Assembly: GCA_020217115.1 (NCBI GenBank)
Contig: JAIWOA010000146.1
Coordinates: 1 to 6,439, forward strand
Direction of reading: 5' to 3'
DNA: 6,439 bases
DNA from: Calditerrivibrio sp.
Lineage (GTDB): Bacteria > Chrysiogenota > Deferribacteres > Deferribacterales > Calditerrivibrionaceae
Part shown: piece by piece, positions 1 through 5,626 of the stretch
How the letters are laid out: every line of letters begins with the position of its first letter
Position numbering within the stretch: the stretch's first letter is position 1
The notes under the pieces: model-generated
What the model saw: only the letters and a program-made list of their open reading frames with translations
Database searches by the model: none
What the model was told of the DNA's origin: nothing
Translations under genes and position numbers: made by a program

Positions 1-291
1 TGCCTCATCATCCTCATATATTGGTATAGCTTTATATCTCTTTAGAAAATCTAATGAAAATCTGTTTATTAAATCGATATCCATCTGATCAAATGTTAGA
101 TTAACATAGGGTAAACCTGATTGTTGGCTAACAACATACTCAAGCTGTGGGCGAGTTATTTTCCCAAGCTCAATCAAAGCCTCACCCAACCTGAGCCCAG
201 TCTTTTTCTGATACTCAAGCCCTTCAGCTATATCACTTTCTTTGATAAATTTCATTTCCATCAAATAATTTCCAATATTCTTTTTACTCAT
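1..291 (-). CDS. MshEN-domain protein, N-terminal part (GspE/PilB-type ATPase or relative), cut by window edge
   Basis: This reading frame is open to the left edge and encodes the first 97 residues of a longer protein. Residues 5-57 contain two 24-residue units separated by exactly five residues, which is the layout of the MshEN (GspE N-terminal) domain. The second unit (residues 34-57) fits the motif RLGxxLxxxG(x6)L...Q: R34-L35-G36, L39, G43, L50, Q57. It is followed by the usual LPYVNL and RYKAIPI segments. In known members the domain precedes a AAA-type ATPase that drives a type II secretion system or type IV pilus, and some versions bind cyclic di-GMP. The first unit is degenerate (N instead of R at its first position, K instead of G at its tenth). 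Two adjacent ATG codons exist at 294 and 291. I chose 291 because AGAGGA then lies 5 nt upstream. The start overlaps the end of the TPR gene by 8 nt (ATGAGTAA), indicating translational coupling. The ATPase part itself is outside the window, so a stand-alone MshEN protein is possible. Confidence 0.8.
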   Translation of the reverse strand, partial: MSKKNIGNYLMEMKFIKESDIAEGLEYQKKTGLRLGEALIELGKITRPQLEYVVSQQSGLPYVNLTFDQMDIDLINRFSLDFLKRYKAIPIYEDDEA

Positions 292-1273
292 CATAGTCCT
301 CTTCTATATTGATCTTGAGTATATTTTCCAGATTATCATAAAATTCATTGAAAAAACCCTGATTATCAAGATAAAGAAAATGTTTTTTCACACTTGCAAT
401 CTTTACATCATAAAATTTTTCAATAACGTAACTAATTTCCCACTCCTCTAAAAAAAGATGTATGATAAAATAATCGCAAATCGCAGCAATCATATTATAT
501 GTAGCAGAAAACTTATTTCTATTTAGCTTATGCAAAAGTTCTATTGATAGAGCAATCTCATATTCATTATAATTTCTTATGGAAAGTCCTTCTGTAATAA
601 GTCTAAGAGATTTTGAATATATATCAGTTTTAAATTCAAACTTATCGAGATTACCAAAATAATATTTTTTTAGATTTTCTTTGTAATAATTTTCTATGTG
701 TAAAGCATATTCATACTCATCCTGAAGGGAATTACTCCCCTTAAATCCATTCAAACCACACAGAATAACATCTCTGGCAAGATCAAATTTCTTCTTCAGT
801 AAAAAATAGTATGATACCTTTATATAATCGTTTACATTTAAACAATTTGCTGAATGTAACTCTTTGAAAATAGCATACCCATTTTCAGCATTATCGATAC
901 CTATAAGGTAGAGGAGATAAAAAAATCTTCCCCTTGTAAATAATTCTTCCCTGTTCATTATTTTTGTTATATAGGGGAATGCCTCAAGATCCCTCCCCAT
1001 ATCTAAAAGAGTCTCAGCCATATACAATACTGCATCAATATCTTCAGGTGAATCTTTAATATATTCAGTGAAATATTCTAAAGATTTCAGTCTATCACCT
1101 TTTAAAAAATTATATTTACCCAATAGTTTGTTAAACTTTTTCAATAAGTGAATCTTATCTCCATACCGCGAAAATATATTGGTTATCCCCTCGTCAGCTT
1201 TTTCAAGATCACCTTCATCAAGCAATTTTTCAATATCTCTACATATCTTATCAATAAAATCGATACTATTCAC
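284..1273 (-). CDS. TPR-like protein with helix-turn-helix-like C-terminal region, function unknown
   Basis: I do not recognise a named family for this 329-residue protein. It has no signal peptide or membrane segment, so it is probably cytoplasmic. Residues about 45-78 and 79-112 look like two tetratricopeptide repeats (alternating small and aromatic positions, an SLEYFTEYIKDSPED-type second helix), and residues about 148-176 look like a further degenerate helical pair, suggesting a protein-protein interaction scaffold. The C-terminal part, about 235-302, is different: a helical stretch ends in an EEWEISYVIEKFYDV.IASVKKHFLYL pattern that resembles the cyclin/helix-turn-helix segment found at the end of some TPR-type bacterial proteins. 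That is a weak resemblance judged by eye. The start codon is GTG, overlapping the upstream exonuclease stop by 4 nt (GTGA), with AGGAA 9 nt upstream of it. The gene also overlaps the downstream MshEN gene, so the three are one translational unit. Lysine, tyrosine and asparagine are abundant, as expected for AT-rich DNA. Confidence 0.8.
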   Translation of the reverse strand: MNSIDFIDKICRDIEKLLDEGDLEKADEGITNIFSRYGDKIHLLKKFNKLLGKYNFLKGDRLKSLEYFTEYIKDSPEDIDAVLYMAETLLDMGRDLEAFPYITKIMNREELFTRGRFFYLLYLIGIDNAENGYAIFKELHSANCLNVNDYIKVSYYFLLKKKFDLARDVILCGLNGFKGSNSLQDEYEYALHIENYYKENLKKYYFGNLDKFEFKTDIYSKSLRLITEGLSIRNYNEYEIALSIELLHKLNRNKFSATYNMIAAICDYFIIHLFLEEWEISYVIEKFYDVKIASVKKHFLYLDNQGFFNEFYDNLENILKINIEEDYDE

Positions 1274-1953
1274 TGTAACTGTTCCTGATGTTTTTCATAT
1301 AATTCCCTAACTGAAGAAAAATTTTCAGAAACCTGCATTATCATTTTGGTAAAGACTTCAGCTGTGGCCATTGCATCACCCAATGCTGTATGACGACCAT
1401 TACACTTTACTTTATATAGATCAAGTAAAAAATCTAAACCGACATGATCATTTTTCCTCGCAATGAGCTTTGTGTAAACAAACATTGTATCTATATATTT
1501 CTGTTTTATAGTACAGTTAAAAGTTTCGTTGAGCTCTTTACAGATCATATCCATATCGAATTTTATATGGTGTCCAACTATGACAGATCTCCTTATGAAC
1601 TTTAGAAATTCTGGCAAAACTTCAATAATATATGGCTTATCCTTCACCATATCATCAGTTATTCCATGCCATTTTATAGATTCCCTGTCAATTTCCATAC
1701 CTGGATTTATAAAAACATTGTAGTAATCTATTATTTTGAAATTTTTTATCTTCACTGCCGCCAGATTTATTATTTTGGCTGTAGCAATATCAAGACCGGT
1801 AGTCTCAGTATCAATTACACAAAATTCGGTTTCAAATAATGTCCTACCCATAAGATTTGCCTTATTGTAGTCTGAGCAGACTTTTAAAACATAGTTGACT
1901 ACAGGATCTTTTCCTGAAAAAAACATCTTCTTTTTAAAAAGCTTTTCAAACAT
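1270..1953 (-). CDS. DnaQ-like 3'-5' exonuclease (DEDDh family)
   Basis: The protein belongs to the DEDDh exonuclease family, which includes the epsilon proofreading subunit of DNA polymerase III and the exonuclease domain of PolC. These enzymes remove nucleotides from DNA or RNA 3' ends with two metal ions. All catalytic positions are visible (numbered from the upstream ATG at 1965): D52 and E54 in IDTETTGL, D137 in GHHIKFD, H192 in RHTALGDA and D197. The segment WHGITDDMV at about 99-107 is also typical. At about 227 residues it is a single exonuclease domain with no polymerase or UvrC-like partner domain, so it may act in proofreading, repair or RNA trimming. The start is uncertain: an ATG at 1965 has no ribosome-binding site, while the ATG at 1953 has GGGGGT just upstream, which pairs with the anti-SD end of 16S rRNA allowing one G-U pair. 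I prefer 1953. The gene follows trmI by 40 nt and overlaps the TPR gene by 4 nt. Confidence 0.9.
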   Translation of the reverse strand: MFEKLFKKKMFFSGKDPVVNYVLKVCSDYNKANLMGRTLFETEFCVIDTETTGLDIATAKIINLAAVKIKNFKIIDYYNVFINPGMEIDRESIKWHGITDDMVKDKPYIIEVLPEFLKFIRRSVIVGHHIKFDMDMICKELNETFNCTIKQKYIDTMFVYTKLIARKNDHVGLDFLLDLYKVKCNGRHTALGDAMATAEVFTKMIMQVSENFSSVRELYEKHQEQLQ

Positions 1954-1993
1954 ACGAACCCCCATCTATAACTAAATTAAAATAAGAAAGTAA

Positions 1994-2785
1994 TCAAGGG
2001 GTATTTTTATATGGAAGTTTGAGCTTTCTACCTTTACAAATAAATGCACTATGATTGTAAATCCACATCTCAGGTCTCACAGACATCCCCTCCACTTTCC
2101 ATGGTCTTTTTATCAGCTCAAAGGTATCAATATCTGTAAAAAGATCGGTTTCCCTCAATGAATCGATAAAGGATTTTACCTGTAAAACAGTAGGTATATA
2201 AGCTACAACAATACCCCCAGCCACAAGACCTTTTTCAAGATATTTGACAACATGCCAGGGCTCTGGAAGATCAAGGAATACCCTATCATAAACACCTTCA
2301 AATCCATTATAAATATCTCCAAGTCTTATTTCATGGTTGTCTATATCAGGCAGATAATCTTTGATAAATTTCTCAGACTGCTTAGCAAAATCTTCCCTTA
2401 TTTCGTATGTCACAAGCTTACCTTTTCCCGACAGAGCTCTTAACAGAGCTATTGAAAATGCCCCCTGACCTATCCCCGACTCCAGAATATTCAAGCCTGG
2501 GTAAACATCCCCCTCCATAAGCATTGCTGCAGTATCTTTTGGGTAGATAATCTGGGCATTTCTCTTTAAATGCATAACATAATCGATATAGGTGGGTCTT
2601 AAAACAGTATATTTTGCAAATTTGCTACTTTGGACAATACCACCATCGCCAACTTCAACTATTTTGTCATGCTCTATGAAACCGTAGTTTGTAGAAAATT
2701 TTGCCCCCTCTTTTAAAAGTAGCGTGTGTTTATTTTTTTTGTGGTCAGTAAGGATGACCTTTTCACCATAGTTAAGTTTTGACAT
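1994..2785 (-). CDS. trmI: tRNA (adenine(58)-N1)-methyltransferase TrmI
   Basis: TrmI uses S-adenosylmethionine to methylate N1 of A58 in the T-loop of tRNA; it is a cytoplasmic enzyme, tetrameric in characterised members. In a 263-residue protein starting at 2785 the following are visible: an N-terminal beta-rich part (residues 1-60), the family segment ending in YPKDTAAM at about 81-88, SAM motif I E102-SGIGQGAF, the acidic residue E128 after motif I, GD at 156-157, the motif IV/active-site stretch DLPEPW at 172-177, and a C-terminal SVRPEMWIYNHSAF segment (235-248). An in-frame ATG at 2866 would add 27 residues unlike the family (MFQVYIYFGL...). I rejected it because a strong promoter lies between the two ATGs and only 2785 has a ribosome-binding site (AGGGG, 5 nt upstream). 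The length agrees with bacterial TrmI proteins. It is the first gene of the minus-strand operon. Confidence 0.92.
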   Translation of the reverse strand: MSKLNYGEKVILTDHKKNKHTLLLKEGAKFSTNYGFIEHDKIVEVGDGGIVQSSKFAKYTVLRPTYIDYVMHLKRNAQIIYPKDTAAMLMEGDVYPGLNILESGIGQGAFSIALLRALSGKGKLVTYEIREDFAKQSEKFIKDYLPDIDNHEIRLGDIYNGFEGVYDRVFLDLPEPWHVVKYLEKGLVAGGIVVAYIPTVLQVKSFIDSLRETDLFTDIDTFELIKRPWKVEGMSVRPEMWIYNHSAFICKGRKLKLPYKNTP

Positions 2786-2810
2786 CTGATCCCCTATATT
2801 TTTTATACTG

Positions 2811-2839
2811 ATTAAAGAATCATTTAAAAATTTTGTCAA
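2811..2839 (-). promoter_or_regulatory. Sigma-70-type promoter of the trmI operon
   Basis: On the minus strand TTGACA (2839-2834) is followed by 17 bp and TTTAAT (2816-2811). That is a perfect -35 hexamer, the optimal spacer and a -10 hexamer with one mismatch. Transcription would start near 2804, giving a leader of about 20 nt that contains the AGGGG ribosome-binding site of trmI. The upstream coiled-coil gene ends at 2888, so the promoter occupies an intergenic gap. It is the only clear promoter I see ahead of the trmI, exonuclease, TPR and MshEN genes. Confidence 0.75.
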
Positions 2840-2887
2840 TCCAAAATAGATATATACCTGAAACAATAATAGATTTTCAAAAATATT

Positions 2888-3244
2888 CTATTTAAAATAA
2901 TTATCTATAAATTCATGATCGTAAATACCAAGATATTCCCTCTGTCTTTTGTAATCATCGATATACTTCTCCTTCAACCCCTTTAATCGCTCTATTTCAC
3001 TCTCAGTTTTGCTAATCTTTTTTTCTAATCTTTCAATTAAAGTAGCATACCTCCGTTTTTTTAAAAAACCTAAGTTAAATTTGACCTCATTTCTGAGGCG
3101 AAAAACTATTTTTTTCTCCCTTTCAAGGTAAGAGATTTTAGAATTCATCATCTCTATTGCAAATTCTATTTTTTTGCCGTATTCAGAGAGAGTTTGTGCT
3201 TTAAGCTGACTAATCTCTGCATTAAGTCCGTCGAGGTCAAACAT
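2888..3244 (-). CDS. Small coiled-coil protein of unknown function
   Basis: I do not recognise this 118-residue protein. It is lysine- and glutamate-rich with leucine/isoleucine at regular heptad-like spacing. Residues about 8-50 and 64-106 read as two long amphipathic helices joined by a short linker around NLGFLKKRR (57-65), so a helical hairpin or coiled-coil dimer is likely. It has no cysteines, signal peptide or membrane segment. The only start near the 5' end is the ATG at 3244; it has no ribosome-binding site (the bases before it are ACTCCCT), and the next ATGs are more than 30 codons inside. A TATAAA sequence 8 nt upstream of the ATG suggests a leaderless mRNA. The gene diverges from the DNA glycosylase gene, with only 20 bp between the start codons. 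Its end is separated from the trmI promoter by about 48 bp with no convincing terminator, so read-through into the trmI operon is possible. Confidence 0.7.
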   Translation of the reverse strand: MFDLDGLNAEISQLKAQTLSEYGKKIEFAIEMMNSKISYLEREKKIVFRLRNEVKFNLGFLKKRRYATLIERLEKKISKTESEIERLKGLKEKYIDDYKRQREYLGIYDHEFIDNYFK

Positions 3245-3250
3245 AGGGAG

Positions 3251-3264
3251 TATTTATAATTTAT
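3251..3264. promoter_or_regulatory. AT-rich divergent -10 region between the coiled-coil and glycosylase genes
   Basis: The 20-bp gap between the two divergent ATGs contains TATAAT on the plus strand (3255-3260) and TATAAA on the minus strand (3258-3253), overlapping each other. Each lies only 4-8 nt before its start codon. On the minus strand a TTGATT (3279-3274), lying inside the glycosylase gene, could be a -35 with a 15-bp spacer. I see no good -35 for the plus strand. Experimental start sites are not available, so this is a tentative call. Confidence 0.35.
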
Positions 3265-3921
3265 ATGGAACACAATCAAGAGTTTTTTTTAAAAATTTAT
3301 AATTTGATGGATGAAAGATATGGCGAGCAGAATTGGTGGCCTGCAGACACAGCTTTTGAAGTAGTTTTGGGTGCAATACTTACGCAAAATACAAACTGGA
3401 ATAATGTGGAACAATCGATAAAAAACCTAAAAAAAGAGATAATACTAACTCCTCAAAATATATTAAACATAGAGGATGAAAAACTAAAAGATCTTATAAA
3501 ACCTTCTGGATTTTACAACCAGAAAGCTGAGAGGCTGAAAATAATTTCATCATTCATAATTGAAAAACTTGGATGTGATATAAAAAATATCAAAGAGTAC
3601 CCTCTTATCACAGGTAGAAGAATGTTACTAAATTTAAAAGGGGTGGGTGAGGAAACTGCAGATTCAATTCTCCTATATGCAGCAGATATTCCATCATTTG
3701 TAATAGATAAGTATACGATGAGAATGTTTTATAGAATAGGATTTGATATAGATATGAAGTACAGGAAGTATTATGAGATATTTATGGACAATCTTCCCCA
3801 TGATGTTAAATTATTTAAACAATACCATGCTCTTATAGTGGAAAATTCCAAACTTTTCTGTAGAAAAAAAGCTGTGTGCAAAGGATGCCCATTAGAAAGA
3901 ACTTGCTTAAAAAAGTATTAA
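3265..3921 (+). CDS. HhH-GPD DNA glycosylase related to endonuclease III, with Fe-S cluster
   Basis: The protein is a base-excision DNA glycosylase of the helix-hairpin-helix/GPD superfamily, which removes damaged bases from DNA. The family segment WWPADTAFEVVLGAILTQNT lies at residues 24-43. The helix-hairpin-helix LKGVGEETADSIL is at about 124-136, and the catalytic aspartate is D148 in VIDKY. Four C-terminal cysteines, C199, C205, C208 and C214 (C-x5-C-x2-C-x5-C), would hold a [4Fe-4S] cluster like that of endonuclease III and MutY. The lysine that gives classical endonuclease III its lyase activity (in its LPGVGRKTA) is E130 here. This points to a monofunctional glycosylase of the endonuclease-III-related group that includes the 3-methyladenine glycosylase MagIII; substrate assignment is an inference. 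The length of 218 residues is complete for the family. The chosen ATG keeps the expected N-terminal helix; AGGGAG lies about 14 nt upstream, further than usual, and a TATAAT 4 nt upstream raises the possibility of leaderless expression. rnpB follows within about 20 bp. Confidence 0.88.
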   Translation: MEHNQEFFLKIYNLMDERYGEQNWWPADTAFEVVLGAILTQNTNWNNVEQSIKNLKKEIILTPQNILNIEDEKLKDLIKPSGFYNQKAERLKIISSFIIEKLGCDIKNIKEYPLITGRRMLLNLKGVGEETADSILLYAADIPSFVIDKYTMRMFYRIGFDIDMKYRKYYEIFMDNLPHDVKLFKQYHALIVENSKLFCRKKAVCKGCPLERTCLKKY

Positions 3922-3936
3922 ATATTATTTTATAAT
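3907..3936 (+). promoter_or_regulatory. Putative rnpB promoter
   Basis: A perfect -10 hexamer TATAAT lies at 3931-3936, a few bases before the 5' strand of the RNase P RNA P1 helix, so transcription would start near 3941-3943, where the RNA is expected to begin. The -35 is poor: TTAAAA at 3907-3912 with an 18-bp spacer is the best match and lies in the last codons of the glycosylase gene. Confidence 0.5.
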
Positions 3937-3940
3937 AGTT

Positions 3941-4283
3941 AGGAGAATATGCGGTTGCTACAGATCTTATGTAGAGGAAAGTCCGGACACCACAGGGTAC
4001 AATGGTCGATAACATCGACCTGCAGTGATGCAGGGAAAGTGCCACAGAAAATATACCGCCCAAATTTAATATTTGGGTAAGGGTGAAAAGGTGGGGTAAG
4101 AGCCCACCGCTTCCTCCGTGAGGATGGAAGGCATGGTAAACCCCATTGGGTGCAATGCCAAGTAGGTAAGCGTTTGAGAGTGACCCGCTCGATGCTTGCG
4201 GGTAGGCTGCAAGATCTGATTAGCAATAATCAGGCTTAGATAAATAACCGCAGTTATACAGAATCCGGCTTATTTTCTCCTGA
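3941..4283 (+). ncRNA. rnpB: RNase P RNA (M1 RNA homologue), bacterial type A
   Basis: This is the catalytic RNA subunit of ribonuclease P, which cuts the 5' leader from precursor tRNAs. The universal 5' core GAGGAAAGTCCGGAC is at 3974-3988, and the universal 3' core is split into AGATAAATAACCGC (4238-4251) and ACAGAATCCGGCTTA (4258-4272). The conserved GGTAAGAGC/CCACCGC segment is at about 4093-4110. GGGTAGGCTGC at 4200-4210 corresponds to the P15/L15 region, whose GGU pairs with the tRNA CCA end. The outer helix P1 is formed by AGGAGAA (3941-3947) with TTCTCCT (4275-4281) and can be extended by GTT/GAC to 3938 and 4284. The P15-type loop and overall order agree with type A as in E. coli, although I did not fold every helix. 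The length of about 343 nt is normal and both ends are present. The apparent reading frames on the opposite strand are shadows. Confidence 0.96.
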
Positions 4284-4287
4284 CAAC

Positions 4288-4310
4288 AAAAAAGGCGGGC
4301 AATGCCCGCC
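4288..4310 (-). terminator. Rho-independent terminator of the fccAB operon
   Basis: A perfect 7-bp GC hairpin, GGCGGGC (4294-4300) and GCCCGCC (4304-4310) around a 3-nt loop, is followed on the minus strand by six Ts (4293-4288). It lies about 15 bp after the flavoprotein stop codon, so it ends the minus-strand operon. The same hairpin would form in the plus-strand RNA downstream of rnpB, but there it is followed by ATATG with no T-tract. Confidence 0.9.
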
Positions 4311-4325
4311 ATATGAAAACGTAGT

Positions 4326-5615
4326 TTACATAAATGTATCAGACCAGATTGCATTTGCCCAGCTATATTGATGCTCTTTATCTATTTTACCCCTCTTTTC
4401 AGGTATCCCACCTGCATTACCAACCTGAACTGTCAGATTTTTCACATCATCGTATTCATATACAGTTGCTATCCATATCGCCTCTTCATCGCTAACCATA
4501 CTGTAACATGTATTTATCATGAATGGTCTTGGAGATTTTATCCCTTTTAGTTTTGCGATGACAGCGTCAGCAGCCACTTTACCCATTGAGTTTGCAATAT
4601 ACCCAGAATGTGGAACAGTTCCAAAACTACCCCTATTGGCACTGTCACCTATTACATATACATCTTTAATCTGTGTAGATTCAAGTGTCCATGCATCCAC
4701 AAAAGCCCAAAGTTTACCCTCAGGAACAAGTCCAAATTTAAATGCTGATTCATTTGCCTTCTGATCTGGGACATAGTTTATAACATCTGCGGTGAAATCC
4801 CCCTTAGATGTTTTTATATACTTTTTATTGGCATCAATACCTTGAACCTCAACATCAGGGATATATTCTAATACTCCACTATAAAGCTCAGAGAAAGCAG
4901 CTTTGAAAAGTTTTGTTTTAGAAGCTATATCTTCATTAGCATCAATTACGATAAGCTTACTACCAGGTTTAAATTTTTTCAAATACCAGGCAATAAGGGA
5001 TGCCCTCTCATAAGGTCCAGGGGGACATCTGTAGGGTGCTTTTGGGACTCTTAACAATACAGAACCACCCTTTGGAAGTTCCTTAAGCATGCTATTTAAT
5101 TTAAGTGTCTGCTCCCCTGCCTTCCATGCGTGGGGCAAAATCTTCGGCACATCCTTTGTATACCCGATATTATCATCGTATTTAAAACCTATTCCTGGAG
5201 ACACTACCAACATATCGTAGCTTAAATACCCATCTGCAAAAAATACTTTCTTACTATTGCCATCTATTTCTATAACCTCTTTTTTCAAAAATTTAATCCC
5301 ATACTTTTTTTGCAAATTATCATATTTAAAGGCTATCTCCTTAATATGTGACATACCAACAATAACGTGATTGCTCATTGGGCATGAATAAAATATATCA
5401 TTTTGATCTATCAACACAACTTCAATTTTTGGATCAAGCATTTTTATATTTTTTGCAGCTGTTGATCCTCCAAAACCACCACCAATTACTACTACCCTTG
5501 TAGATTTTTTGGGCAAAATATCCTTTTTTGAATCTGAAGCAAAAACGCTATTGATACCAAGTCCAATGCCAATGGTAGCAAAAGATGAAACTTTGATAAA
5601 ATCTCTTCTCTTCAT
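4326..5615 (-). CDS. fccB: Flavocytochrome c sulfide dehydrogenase, FAD flavoprotein subunit (FccB/SoxF type)
   Basis: This is the flavoprotein that oxidises sulfide to sulfur in the periplasm and passes electrons to its cytochrome c partner. The N-terminus has a twin-arginine motif, KRRDFIK (residues 2-8), a hydrophobic stretch and a VFA cleavage site near residue 26, so it should be exported folded by the Tat system. The FAD dinucleotide fold GGGFGG is at 45-50. C78 in YSCPMSN matches the cysteine that carries covalently bound FAD in the Allochromatium enzyme (Cys42 of the mature protein). C197 in CPPGPYER and C370 in NTCYS match the redox-active pair (Cys161/Cys337). The second FAD site is VYVIGDSA at 319-326. 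Residues about 360-429 form the C-terminal domain specific to this family. The length of 429 residues is complete. The gene starts 11 nt after the cytochrome gene with a strong AGGAG ribosome-binding site. A membrane sulfide:quinone reductase is a less likely alternative, given the export signal, the C-terminal domain and the cytochrome partner. Confidence 0.92.
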   Translation of the reverse strand: MKRRDFIKVSSFATIGIGLGINSVFASDSKKDILPKKSTRVVVIGGGFGGSTAAKNIKMLDPKIEVVLIDQNDIFYSCPMSNHVIVGMSHIKEIAFKYDNLQKKYGIKFLKKEVIEIDGNSKKVFFADGYLSYDMLVVSPGIGFKYDDNIGYTKDVPKILPHAWKAGEQTLKLNSMLKELPKGGSVLLRVPKAPYRCPPGPYERASLIAWYLKKFKPGSKLIVIDANEDIASKTKLFKAAFSELYSGVLEYIPDVEVQGIDANKKYIKTSKGDFTADVINYVPDQKANESAFKFGLVPEGKLWAFVDAWTLESTQIKDVYVIGDSANRGSFGTVPHSGYIANSMGKVAADAVIAKLKGIKSPRPFMINTCYSMVSDEEAIWIATVYEYDDVKNLTVQVGNAGGIPEKRGKIDKEHQYSWANAIWSDTFM

Positions 5616-5626
5616 AACCCTCTCCT

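Noticed and set aside
121..312. Plus-strand 63-codon reading frame
   Set aside because: It is antisense to the MshEN gene, which has clear motifs in its own frame; composition is that of a shadow frame.
1954..1998. Possible internal promoter before the exonuclease gene (TTGATT with weak -10 candidates)
   Set aside because: No -10 hexamer close to TATAAT occurs at a suitable distance; operon read-through from the trmI promoter is sufficient.
1955..2002. ACCCC at the end of trmI can pair with the GGGGGT ribosome-binding site of the exonuclease gene, hinting at a regulatory hairpin
   Set aside because: Only five base pairs across a loop of about 35 nt; too weak to claim without folding and conservation data.
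3833..4226. Two minus-strand reading frames (76 and 95 codons) opposite the RNase P RNA
   Set aside because: They lie antisense to a well-conserved structured RNA and the end of the glycosylase gene, and their open frames follow from the conserved RNA sequence on the other strand; no ribosome-binding site or family resemblance.
4368..4764. Two plus-strand reading frames (60 and 81 codons)
   Set aside because: Antisense to the C-terminal half of the flavoprotein, whose conserved residues are in the minus frame.
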